Source of the DNA: Dysidea avara
Taxonomy: Eukaryota; Porifera; Demospongiae; Dictyoceratida; Dysideidae
Direction of reading: 5' to 3'
Assembly (NCBI RefSeq): GCF_963678975.1
Contig: NC_089277.1
Location: 19,590,001 to 19,654,000 of the forward strand
DNA: 64,000 nucleotides
Positions within the stretch are counted from its first letter, which is position 1, and every line of letters starts with the position of its first letter. A program made the translations under genes and the position numbers. The notes below the pieces were generated by a model. It did not search any database. It was given only the letters and a program-made list of their open reading frames with translations, and was not told where the DNA came from. Positions 21,537 to 32,823 of this stretch are shown here, in pieces.

Positions 21537-24110
21537 TAGTGTTGTAATAGTAATGTGTTCTAAATTTTGTTATTGTTGTTATTGTAGAGCTTCATGAAAT
21601 ACTTTTAGTTTTAGTTATTAATTGTTAACAGTGAAGCCAGCGGGTACAATTTAGTTATGGTTAAACGATTGCGTCTATCAATACAGCAGTACCCTGCTAT
21701 AGAAAAGGTGCGTTCTATTGGAGCACTAGATGCAGGTACTACCATTAAGTCTACTGCTAAGCGAAAAAGATTTGGTAATGTAGTTTCCAACTCTAACCAA
21801 AATGCAAGAGCATCTTTTTTACTGGGCATTGGTATGTTGAACCGCAATTCATAAAATCTCTCAATTTCACTTTCAGCAGTAGTTGCAGCTATACCTTTGT
21901 CAACCTGGTGTGCTTCTCGTAATCTTTGGCTTATGATACCGGATAAGTGACGAACATTCTTTAGAGGAGGTTGTTCATCACTATTTGCTACCACAGACAC
22001 AGTTTCTGTGCTTCCTGACTCAAGGGTGGTGTCAGTAAATTCTGATATTTCAGTTTTCAATGCAACTATAAGATGTGCCTTTACCACTGTGGTCTGTTGA
22101 TCATTCAAAATTAGCGTGTATTTTGGATCCAGAAATGTTGCAACTAAGTAATACACATCAAATCCAGCTGCAGAGGGATTCACATATTTATCAAAACGGC
22201 TTTTCAGCTCATTGTTCAACCTTTTTGATATGGTAGCCATTATTTTGTAGACATCTCTTCCAAGTGATACTGTAATTCTACTACAATAGGTACAACTGAT
22301 GATATAGTGGTATATTCTTCCCCACTACACAGAGTTGTGTATTCTGCAAAGGGTTGCAGCAATTCTTGAATATTTTCTAGAACTCTCCATTCGCTGTTCT
22401 GCAAACCATCCCAGCTGTGCTCATCAAGAACTTGTATAACAGAAGCCTTGACTGTTAAAAATCGATTAATCAGTAGATATGTAGAGCTCCACCTAGTTGG
22501 GCAATCTCCTAGTAGTTTTAAGCCAGCATTTGCAATCAGTTTTTCAGTTGCTTTTGTTGATTTGTTAAATTTGCTTACTATATTCTTGGCTTTTTTAATG
22601 GTGTGTCTAAATACACTACACTCAACAAATTTACTGACAACCAGTTGTAATGAATGGGCAAAGCAACTAAGCCTCCTATATCCAACAAATGCTATTTCAT
22701 GTTCAAATTCATTTTCATCGAACTCTCTTTCTTGTTCATACATGTCTTGTTGATGTGATTCTTCGATGGTTTTTTCCTGATCAGGTAAAGAATCATCTAA
22801 GCTGCCAGTGTCCAATACATCTACGTTATCTGTATCACACAATTCAAAATCTTCCTCATGATCACCTTCATTTTGCATATTTTCTTTTGTTGTAGCTGTA
22901 GAATTTTGAAAGCCTTCACCATGTTGCTCCCATTATCAGTTATTATGCTTCCAATCTTGTGATCAGGAATGTTCCAATCTTTGAAGATTTGCAAAACAAT
23001 CTTTAATACTTCCTCTCCTGTATGAGGGCTTGGCATGCGTTTCACTGCTAAAGTGACATTGTGACGCTTGTGACTGGCAAAGAAATGAGCAGTGACACCA
23101 ATAAAAGAAGCAGTCATTCCCTTCTTGCTCCATATGTCAGTACAAAAATTTACTTTTCTAGCTTGCAACATGTGGGACAAAATATTGCCTTTTAAATCTG
23201 TAAGCACTTCATCTATCTTCTTTGACATCATATACCTAGATGGAATAGAGTACCTACTGTCTAATTCTGTGATTAGTGAAGAGAAAGTTGGATCCTCAAC
23301 CAAGCTAATAGGGGCACTAGATGCTGCTAAAAATATAGATAACTTTTTTGTGATAGCCTTGCATTTAGGATCTTCATTGTTATACAGCTTGGGCCTCTTA
23401 AGAAAAGTAGTGATTTGTGGTTGATTACTTTCCATTGAAAAATTACAAGCAGCATTAGCTCTAGTACATGACTTCTTTTCATTTTCTTTCTCTTTGTTTT
23501 GCTTTTCCTTCTTAATTACTTCATCATAGGCTTCTCTATGTGATGACTTCAAATGCAACTTTAGCTAAATTTTCTTTTCCCTCACTTAGTCTTAGTTACT
23601 ACATTTGTTATAACCTCACATTTGCTCTTTTTAGCACTTTCATCATATAGCTGAAATAATCCCACACTGCATGGACTTGTTTTAGGTCTTCCAGTTACTG
23701 CTAGATCACTCATTGCCATCATTCAAAGTCAACTAGTTTTAGAGCTTAATTTACAAGTGAAATAGGTGGTTGGTAGCAAGTTATTTATGCCTTGGCTGAC
23801 CCATCCCATAGTACATCTGCTTGTTGTGTTGTTTACACCTTCACAGAACGCATGGTAGCTAACTCCACCTGGTTAGTTAATTGCATGCTTTTCATAGATA
23901 TATCCTATAATCATAAATACTACCAGGGGAAGTGACTTTAACCAGCTAATTGTCAAAGCAAATCCTTAATGTTACAAAAACTCTGTGACCATTATTGTTA
24001 TTGTTATTAATTGTTGCTGTTTAGTTATAGTTTTGTTATTGTTAACAATAAATTTTATCCCTTAAAAAAACTGGTTTTTGATATTGTTATTGTTAACAAT
24101 TACAACACTA
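21537..24110. mobile_element. hAT transposon, full length but inactive
   Basis: The terminal inverted repeats are TAGTGTTGTAAT at 21537 and its inverse ATTACAACACTA ending 24110. The flanks ATCAGAGT (21529-21536) and TTCAGAGT (24113-24120) look like an aged 8-bp duplication, offset by two bases on the right. TTGTTATTGTTAACAATAA-type subterminal repeats lie at the right end. The interior encodes a broken hAT transposase on the minus strand. Confidence 0.75.
21611..23735 (-). pseudogene. hAT-family transposase (BED finger, RNase H-like core, C-terminal dimerisation)
   Basis: Pieces in different minus-strand frames together cover a ZBED-like hAT transposase. From about 23735 down is a BED-finger region (around VWDYFSYMMKVLKRANV and LHLKSSHREAYDEV), broken by frame changes. 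23558-22905 carries the core start (FCTDIWSKKGMTASFIGVTA, IITDNGSNMVKAF). 22880-22240 carries LSCFAHSLQLVVSKF and CPTRWSSTYLL. 22240-21611 carries the hAT dimerisation motif (VPASSAPIERTFSIAGYC, RRNRLT). Frameshifts near 22915 and 22250 plus the broken BED region make it a pseudogene. Breaks could be as simple as single indels, so inactivation may be fairly recent. Confidence 0.88.
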
Positions 24111-24385
24111 AATTCAGAGTATAGTATATGCAACCAGTGTATGAGACCAAAGCCTTGATCACCACTGAAATTAAACAAACCTTCAAACTAGCAATCAACT
24201 TAAAACTAAAAGTTGCAGTACTTATACTTTGCTGAGGGAACATGCCCCCATGCAGACTCCCTTGCCCATTCAGCAGAATAATAAGCCACCTTATCGTCAT
24301 TGCATGTTTATATTTATATCAAATACTGTGCGAACCTCCCAAAGTGGAGTATCTATATGCACAGATACAAACAATTACACAAAAT

Positions 24386-24520
24386 TTATACAGCAGCTAG
24401 GTTAATACAAAAATATTTCAATACTCTCTTCTTAAAATCTTCTAAATTTGTTGCTTCAATAACTGTAAGTGGTAAACTATTCCATATTTTAATAGTTGAG
24501 GAGAAAAGGATTAACATCAA
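24386..24520 (-). pseudogene. LINE ORF2 C-terminal fragment
   Basis: The frame FSSTIKIWNSLPLTVIEATN followed by LEDFKKRVLKYF and a stop is the characteristic C-terminal tail of non-LTR retrotransposon reverse transcriptases (W-N-x-L-P signature). Only the last 40 or so codons are present. Confidence 0.7.
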
Positions 24521-24534
24521 GGTGAGCTTGTAAC

Positions 24535-24830
24535 AGGGGTGGTGGAACAGGCCAAAGAGTGAGGGGGCCAGGCCAACTTTAAGTTGAAGACCAAAAAAAA
24601 GGTCACAGCCTGCTGACAATAGCTGCTCTCCGCCAATTATATCTCCTTATTTATAACTATACACATACGTAGGTAAGCAGCTTGCTACACTGCTTCTCTG
24701 GATGTTGTGACTGCTCTATTAGAGTATCCATTCCTGACTGTTCTATTAGAGTATTTCGATCTTTTTCCAAACAGTATCCCATAAAAGTGGGGGACAATGC
24801 CCCCCCTCCACCGCCTATGCTTGCAATCAG
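24535..24830 (+). repeat. Repeat with CTCTATTAGAG core, copy 2
   Basis: It shares ordered blocks with 17466-18374: GTTGAAGACCAAAAAAAA, CTGCTGACAATAGCTGC, TCCTTATTTATAACTA, AGCTTGCTACACTGCT and two GACTGYTCTATTAGAGTAT motifs. It ends in a GGGGGACAATGCCCCCC hairpin. Terminal repeats are not clear. Confidence 0.55.
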
Positions 24831-25734
24831 TGTTGGAATCTTTGTGAATGCAACTATCCTGGCCTCTATATCAGTAGGGACCTTAGCTACCACTTTTACC
24901 TTTGCTCTGGTGCCCCTGCTGTATCAGCAACATACAGTAGCTGTAAGATAAAGCTAGTTAAGGCCACTCCAAATAAATTCTCTGTTTCCCATCCTGGGAT
25001 CAAGCATGTTTGCATGCGGGCGGGCGGTTTATTTCCATTATTCATTATAAGATTGGCAGCTTTTCAAACCATTACCTGGCACAACCATAAAAAGCTGCAT
25101 AAATGCATGCTTAACTTCACCTTAAGCTTGTTCCTTCCTTTTTAAGTTGCAAAAATAACACAAACGTGAAGTTTGTGCCGACTTGATGGCACTGCTGACA
25201 CGTGAGCTGACATGGTTTCAAGTGAGCCTGTCAGTATGCAACAATAACCGGAAAATAATGGAAGAATACGGAATAATGGAATATTTAGAGCTGACAGTTA
25301 CTATAGAGCATTTTCAACACGTGATCTACATTACGTAACTTCAAATATCGCCTACGCGTCCGGCATCCTGGTGAACCGTATAATAGTTCGCACAGTATAG
25401 TGTGTTTACAGTATTCTTCTGGCAGTAGTAAGAAGTCATGGTTGCTATGGAAAAGAATTGCATCTTTGGCAGTGCTTTATAGGCTAGGAGGGTGATTAAT
25501 AAGCACGAAAGGCGCCAGGACTGAGCTGAAAGAAGCCGTTCTTTATAAAGAATCTCGAGGGAATTTCTCGTGTTAAACACCCCGGCGTTTCTTGGTATCC
25601 CTGACAATAGTGATCATTCCAGTGTGTAGTGGTTCAATGTCAAAGGACTGGGATGGGTAAGGCTGTTCAACATTTCCGCGTAAGGGTAGCACTAGCTAGC
25701 TACGTTTGTTATATTGTTACTGTTCAGCGCAACA

Positions 25735-25850
25735 ACCTTGTTGGCCTTCTCTGCACCATCTCTAGTTTGTAAATATTTTGCCGGTTCGTGGTATGGAGAC
25801 CAGCCTGTATACAGGAATGGGATGAACACATGTATTATAACAGCATTTAA
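25735..25850 (-). pseudogene. LINE reverse transcriptase fragment
   Basis: The minus-strand frame HTTNRQNIYKLEMVQRRPTR followed by LLR matches the conserved K-L-E-x-V-Q-R-R-x-x-R block after the RT domain of jockey/CR1-like LINEs. It is about 35 codons long and lies inside the Harbinger-like element. Confidence 0.6.
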
Positions 25851-26304
25851 GGCCCCTATTTGGTGATTATTAGTTTCTCATCCACCGCCCGCATCCTTCT
25901 TAAGCTACCGCATGGTAAGCCATTATTTACTCTGCGCATGCTCAGAAGAACACGTCATACCAAACTGTTATAATTTTTGTTAATGAACGCTACAATGCGC
26001 TATATATCACCAGGAGAACTGTTGTTTTCCTTAGCAAATTGCTGCAGTGCCAGTTGCAATCGTGCTCTATCGACTTCATCAAAGCAGGATTTCAGTTGAC
26101 TGTCGAAAAACAGTTGGCGATCACGAAAAGTAGAATCAGCTGGTGAAGGAAATGTTTGTAGTAAGAAAGAAAGACAATTTGGACAAGGTCTGTACATCAG
26201 TGTGTTAATATTATAAAATAATGCCATAATGGTAATACCCTCCCGCCCGCATCATAATAATTAGAAAGGCTGGATGAGAAACTAATAATCACCGAATAGG
26301 GGCC
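25851..26304. mobile_element. Nested 454-bp Harbinger-like MITE, TSD TAA
   Basis: The ends GGCCCCTATTTGGTGATTAT and ATAATCACCGAATAGGGGCC are inverted, followed inward by TAGTTTCTCATCC on both sides. TAA flanks both ends (25848-25850, 26305-26307). CCGCCCGCAT-type subterminal motifs are present as in the host element. A 75-codon minus ORF (26000-26227) is of unknown meaning. Confidence 0.8.
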
Positions 26305-28289
26305 TAACTGCTAAAAACCAGAAATTTTGTTGTTACATTGTATAAGACCTCTTACTGAAATCTGCCTTTGTAGTGATCATGCTGATACCTGTATGCTGTG
26401 CCCATTTTAGGTTGTTGTCCAGCAATAACAACACCCAGGTACAGTACTTAGTATGGCTTACTAGGTGTTGGATAGGCTTGGGTTGTCAGAAAGGCAAAAG
26501 TAATTATGACTGCTGAAGTATGACCAGCAAATGCAAATCTCAATAAGCACCATGGTGAGTGCTGCACACGAACAAACAGAGTTGCGTGAAGATCTTCTGC
26601 ACACCTGCATGCAAACTGAAGTGTCATAGACACTTCAGTTTGCATCACTCACTAGGAAACACAGTTACAATCAAGTTATACTTGTACATAAATCATGGGG
26701 ATAAGTATAAGTACAAACCTTATAGACAAACACATAATGTGTGAGTAACAGTACATATTATGCTGGTGCGTATATGTAATGCATGAAGTTGGGTGAATGG
26801 AGAAATGGTTTTATTTCAAATACTGCATATAAATATGAATTAAAAAGTATAATAGATTCCAAGCTAAGTGTTATTTTTATTGTTAACAACAGATGGATCA
26901 GTGCACGTGTTTTGTGTCATTTGTAAGATTTGTTGTTGTTTTGTTATAGAAAAACAGCCATATTCTTGGACTCCATGCACTGTTTACCAGGAAACCAGTA
27001 TCTGCAATTTAATGACGTAAACAGTACACACATCAAGGGAATCGATCACTTCTGATTAAATGTTGTCTTGTCTGTCCATGTGTCCCATCAGCACTACATG
27101 AATGTAGTTTAACTTCTCACATCTACGTACACTGGATAAGCCACAGTTATGACAATCATGCCAGAAAGGTTTATTGTATTAACCACCATGCATGCACTGA
27201 GACTCATGATCACCCAAAATTATAATTTTCACTAAGTTCTTGCATTTAGTGTATGATTATATTGTACATGTTTGGTTTTGTAAGCTTTTACATTTGTATA
27301 CGTCTGAGGGACAGAGATGATTAGTACAGTGACTCATCTACTATCTGAACCCAGAGTGTGTTCAGACAATTGAAATGAAATTGAAGCTCATTCATTTCTG
27401 TACAGAACTGATCAATTAGTCTAATAGAATGCACACTTACTCTAACAAAACTATCATTTCTACAGTTCAGATATGGCCATATAAAGGAAGGACCACTGTA
27501 ATAAGTCATCAAACATGAAGACAACATTAACATATTCAGTCTCATCACCTCAGCAGTAATACTTAAAAGTCTAGCATTCATTGCAAGATCTGTGAAAGAC
27601 ACCTCCCAGAGTCTTCCTTTCAGCAATCCCAATTGCAACATGTGCACTGAGTATTTCTAGGTGGTACATATACAATGGACCAAAGAATCATTTAACATCA
27701 TAACTAAGCTTTCTATCATGGAACAATTAGTAATAACACTGATTTACAAAGACATACAGAGCTCATATCTCACTAAAAATCAGGCTGAGCCTCACACTGT
27801 AGCTCGAACTCAGCTACGTACAGTGGATCTGCTGAGTTAAATCCCGGGCGGTACTCCGGCCAGTAGCCAATACCTTTAGTACAGAGTAACGAAACTTGTC
27901 TGGGATAGCGTTTAAGAGAAATTCCCTGTTGAACGGCTCTATTCGAGGATCTATTTTTAGTCCATCCCTTCGTGCAGTTACTAATCAACCTTGTAAAGAA
28001 TTGCCAGAGATGTACTTCTCTTCCACTTCTAGGTATGAGTTCTCTTCAACACCAGAAGAATACTGCAAACACGATGCATTGAGCGAACTACTACACGGTT
28101 CACCAGCACAGTGGTTCACCAATATGGTGGACGCGTAGGCGAAACTTTAAATTACGTAATGAAGATCACGTGTTGAAAATGCTCTATAGATGCGGGCGGT
28201 GGACGGGAAACAGAGAATTTATTTGGAGTGGCCTAATGCCCCTATATATAGGCACAGCTAGGGTGGGACTGACTATCACAGTTCCTCTC

Positions 28290-28590
28290 GCATTCTTTGC
28301 CCAACAATAACTGCTGTCAAACCATATATATGGTCAAACCATACCGACGATATGTGACTAGATTAAAAGTATTCTACAACATTGTTTACTCCTCATCAGT
28401 CTTAACAGTCCCAAATTATTTCACTAACACCACATATCCCACCCGCCACCACCACCCCTTCCATTTTGAGATTCCGTTTGCTAGAACAGATCATTATAAA
28501 TTCAGCTATTACCCCAAATCTATCCGCGATTGGAACAATTTACCAACTGACACAATAGAATCCCAATCTCTACAAGTATTTTATAACTGA
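28290..28590 (+). pseudogene. LINE ORF2 C-terminus and 3' UTR
   Basis: The frame ending PFHFEIPFARTDHYKFSYYP, KSIRDWNNLPTDTIESQSLQVFYN and a TGA stop at 28588-28590 is a typical LINE reverse transcriptase tail. A short 3' UTR ends near 28674 in an ATAATCATAATCATAG repeat, like the simple-repeat 3' ends of many LINEs. The 5' part is missing. Confidence 0.75.
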
Positions 28591-28674
28591 CTCTTATCTA
28601 TGTGATTTGTAATGTTTTTTCCTTACCTGAACATATCAGTTTGTAACTGTGTTTTCAGTAATCATAATCATAGT

Positions 28675-30181
28675 CATAGATATACTATACACATAGGGAT
28701 TGGAAACGGAATTCGCGCACTATAACATCCGTGTTTCGGTTTACGTCATAGTGCGGTTGCTAAGGACGAGCAGGTGTGTCCGTAGTTTATCTGTTTGTCG
28801 CTAACTTCACTTCAGGATGAAGCAGTTAAGTCTCCCAGGACAATAACAAAAGTTTGAAGAGTCTGCAAGAGCCGTATTTCGGCGAATTTTCGGTAGTGAC
28901 ACATTGGACGCTGGTGATTTATCCAGTTCGTTTAGTGACTGATTTCAGCGACCTGTGACCTTGTACTGAGTCGTATATTTGAAAGAACGGAATTTAGATG
29001 TATTCCATACCATACTGTACTGCAAATGTGTCTGCAACTAGCTAATAGAATACTTGGTCCACCAGGCCACATTCTTCAATTCCCAGTCTAGGTCATTCTA
29101 TGATTTCATATATTTGCAGGAAGCTTTAGTACTTTACGTGGCATTATACTACAAAGTGGATAAACATGATTGGTTGGTCCCAGTCTGACTTTAGTTAATT
29201 ACACAAGCCATTCACCATTGCTACAGAGTTGGCTAAAGGTAGCCCCACCAGTACAGCCAGAATGTGTTAAGTCGACAATCTCTCACACTAACTAACGAAG
29301 AAACCGTACACTTTGAATATTTTAACTGTACAGTGTAATATGTGTACGTTGATTATGAATTATGTGTGCAATATAGCTATAAGTGTTTATGTCACTTCTT
29401 TTGAAAGTACACCTACTGTAAACATATAATTTGGTAGTGCATCTTGAGCTCTTGCTTGTCGGTCATCAGTAGAGTGTCATTTGGTGGGTGTCTAATCATG
29501 TGGCTTGGATGATTTCTTCAAAATTTTGTGTCTTATTAGAAGATTCTGTCTTTCATCCCCGTACCATATATAGCTTTGGTTTTAAAGCAATCCAACATAC
29601 ACTTTACACCCACCAAGTGTGGTAGTAGTTGATGGTATGGTAAATTGATATTTAGCATTGGTCATGGGCCTACTAAAAGTCTACAAGTGTAAAGTGGTAA
29701 GCAGTAATTTTATACAATATGACAATTGATACAATAAATCCAAGTTGCCTATTACACTATACAATTGATATAGATTTCAAAACAAAACTACCTAAGCTGC
29801 TTCCCAACACAGAGAATCTGTGAAAAGTCTACAAAAATAAGACGGTGTGGCCATAACATAATTCGCTTACCTCTTGACATACTGGCTTGTTTATTACAAA
29901 CAACAGCCTCTTGTGGTTGCACACGCATTCCTGTTATTGTGTACAAGACTAGGTTAACCAATTCGTCAAGTTAAAGGCCGACAAATTGCTAATAGTTGGC
30001 AAATAAAGCCATTAGAAATAATATCGTGCTCGTAACTACGGACAGTATCTATGGCGACTAACTAGCTCAAGCGAAACATGGATGTTTTTCGAGCTCGTTA
30101 CGTCACATTGGGAATTTGTACAGAGACGTCATGTGAGTTACTTCCGTTTCCAATCCCGTTGTAAAGTTTAGTATATCTATG
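28675..30181. mobile_element. 1.5-kb TIR element, CATAGATATACTA ends
   Basis: CATAGATATACTA at 28675 is repeated inverted at 30169-30181. A second inverted block follows inward: GGGATTGGAAACGGAA (28696) and its inverse ending 30157. The segment between the two blocks differs on the two sides, so one element may sit inside another. The interior has a broken frame (MKQLSLPGQ.., VFRRIFGSDTLDAGDLSSSF) of unknown family and no intact transposase. It inserted just after the LINE 3' end. Confidence 0.65.
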
Positions 30182-32288
30182 GTCAAACCATCACACCAAT
30201 GATTTTAGCCGGCAGCGCACAAACAATTCTTGACAGCTTATAATAATACTATTATTAAAGTACACGTACCGCATTGTGACAATTCAAGTATCACGTGGCC
30301 TATTTAGGGGAAGTCTCTTGGAAAGTCCCTGTAGTACCTCAAGCGGAAACACGTGATGCGCGGTTTAAAATTGAATGTTTAGTGGCAGTCCAAGTCCAGA
30401 CAGAGGAGTAAAGCCGTAGTACTAATAAGAAGCATTTCTTTGGTATATCAGTGGTGAGGCGTACTTTAGACTAATTGTAACGCGACGCACACCGCTTGAA
30501 GGATAAGTGAAGAACGGAATGAGGAATGAAGAAAGATATAGTTAGCGTGTCAGTAAAGTGTCACATTGCCACACACACTGAGTAACCGCATTTATGTGAT
30601 AGGTTTTTTTAGAGGCGTGCAGTGCAAATTCACTGAAAAGTTCTAAGTAGCAGCAAAATCCTCATGGCGGGATTGTCGACAAGGCAACTCGTACCACTTG
30701 CCACTTACATCGTCAGAAGTCTGGGAACTTTGGCTGCAGGTGGAAGAAGTAGGCAAATGTAACATGTGTAATGTTTGTATGTACTCATTTACACTGCATA
30801 CTGGCCTAACCTTATAGTCCAGACTTCTATTATCCAGAATGAAGTTTACTAATGAAACAAAAGGAGAGAGCTTAAAAGTTGCTGTTTACCTATTTGGTGG
30901 CTTGTTTGTTCTACTAATAATAACTAACACTTGGTTGCTAGGTGATAATGCATATTTACAGCCTAGGAGAGTGACCATGAGTGCTCTGTAGTGAATTCCC
31001 CCTCTGCCCACTAAACTACACCACTGATAGCAATCACATTAGTTGTATTTAGTAACATGTAGTCACTAGTAGCATGCTTACAGATATCTCTGAGATATGG
31101 ACAGTAGTATGTACCAGACTGCCTGGATAAGATAGGTTCTACTATACCCTGATTTTAGGTGCATTGTATTTAATGCACGCTTGTCAATTTTGTAGGCTAT
31201 CTGGTCATAGCAGTTTACCCACTAGTAGTTCATGGTATGTAACTTGAAACCTGGCAGGAGCTAAGATCAGAGTGTTGAGAATTTCAGTTAACAGCGGAGT
31301 TGTGTGTTCTTTTCTGTACTTCAGTCTATGTAACTCTAGTGATATCAAGGGTGTCGTGAAAATTCCAGGTCAGTCTATGTACTAAGAAATACTGTATTAT
31401 CTCATGTTTTCTGAATTTCCAGGATAAGGTATACTGTTATGATGGGACCAAACTAATGCCCAGGTCAGTTAAAATGTTGTGTATTTTCATAGTATCCAGA
31501 TTTTAGGTTAATGTCCGCCTAACAGTTTCTGGTTTACATGTTAGCAATCGGATATGGTCATGGTGTGTAATTTGGGAACAAACAGCATCTGAGATCAAGT
31601 GAATTTCAGAATTGTTGACAAGGTGTATGGATCGACCAAGTATCGGGTCTCTTATCATTTGCCACTTACATCATCATCACCACTTTTGGTGTTAACTATT
31701 TGATGTGATGTTTATTAAATTTTTACATGTTGTAATACCATTGTTATATATGTTTAGCTACTGTAAGGCAAAAAATTTCATGGATTTCGCAGTCATCTTA
31801 TCTGCAATTAGAATCGCCTCATTTTCTGTTTGTAGCTGTCACAGCAGTTTCACACGTCCATGGCAGTTTCACTCTTCCACAAAGCGGGGCTTGTGACATG
31901 GCTTTCATTATGTACGTGCTGTACAGCAACACCTTTTTGTCTGAAATGTGGTTTGTGACTGTACATGAGGTTTGGTCATTCCACACAACTTGCAAAATCA
32001 GTAGTTCTTGTATGGTGAATGGCACTAAATGGAGTCTTAACTTATGACTTACACCTTCCCTAGTGTCTGTACGTTCTCTATGCTTTCACACCTTGTTTAT
32101 AAGACATCTGCTGATTATTCAATTCAATTCAATTATTAGCTTTATAGTGCAATGTTACAGGTGTACATGGTTGTACAACAATAGATAGGGTTTCCAACTC
32201 AAAATAGGAAGGTGCTTCCTTTTGTTGTTTCTGGTGGTTTTCACAAAGACTGACCTTTAAGATAAAGCAAACAGTGCCAATTTATTAT
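30182..32288. other. Intergenic with a candidate first exon
   Basis: No long ORF. The ATG at 30664 reads MAGLSTRQLVPLATYIVRSL to a possible donor near 30749 (GTAGGC). A related stretch (GACAAGG.., TTGCCACTTACATCATC) occurs near 31612-31675, so this may be repeat DNA rather than a gene. CACGTG lies at about 30344 upstream. An ATTCA microsatellite lies at 32118-32138. Confidence 0.25.
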
Positions 32289-32613
32289 TATCTAATCAAA
32301 AACAGTCAAGCTGTAAAAAAGGTGCGGCCCCCATAAAGGCCATGGTGAAAAAAGATGTGAAATCCAAGGTGGCGGCCAAGAAATGGCTGTGATGGTAGGT
32401 TAATGGTTACATTTTAATAACAACAATTCAGGTGAATTTGGTGCCAAGACCAAGCGGCACAAAATTCACCTGAATTGCCGTTATTAAAATGTAACCATTA
32501 ACCTACCATCACAGCCATTTCTTGGCCGCCACCTTGGATTTCACATCTTTTTTCACCATGGCCTTTATGGGGGCCGCACCTTTTTTTACAGCTTGACTGT
32601 TTTTGATTAGATA
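32289..32613. repeat. Foldback head of copy A
   Basis: The arms 32289-32442 and 32460-32613 are near-perfect inverse copies (TATCTAATCAAAAACAGTCA ... TGACTGTTTTTGATTAGATA). The spacer reads GGTGCCAAGACCAAGCGGCAC. Each arm contains a short basic frame (MVKKDVKSKVAAKKWL, stop) also kept in copy B. The spacer is in the opposite orientation in copy B. Confidence 0.85.
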
Positions 32614-32823
32614 TCACTTCTTTTTGTATTTGTATACTGCAAAGCCGGCCTATGGCTGGCTTTGGGGCTTTTTTAACCCATGTGTTTTTTTCTTTACCAC
32701 AGGAAGAAGAAAAGAACTTAAAGAAGAATTTTAGTACCTCAATTATTGTTGATTTTATTAGTAATTATACAAATTATATACATATATTTATTACATGCTC
32801 ATTATTCCCCACAGGATGTTTTT

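Larger units (their letters stand above)
24962..28233. mobile_element. 3.3-kb Harbinger-like element, TSD TAA
   Basis: It begins GGCCACTCCAAATAAATTCT and ends in the exact inverse, with TAA on both sides (24959-24961, 28234-28236). Diverged inverted arms extend for several hundred bases (matching blocks at 25300-25580 and 27920-28190, including CGCCTACGCGTCC and GATCACGTGTTGAAAATGCT-type stretches). A 3-bp TWA duplication and GG-starting TIR suit PIF/Harbinger. No transposase was recognised. Near the right arm a minus frame reads TARRDGLKIDPRIEPFNREF, of unknown family. The interior contains a LINE scrap (25735-25850) and a nested MITE (25851-26304). 26305-27900 shows no recognised gene. Confidence 0.75.

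Noticed and set aside
21657-22895. Plus-strand ORFs opposite the transposase
   Set aside because: They are antisense shadows; the minus frames carry the hAT motifs.
32641-32680. Bacterial intrinsic terminator
   Set aside because: The hairpin and T-run fit the form, but all coding evidence is eukaryotic and the hairpin belongs to a repeated element.
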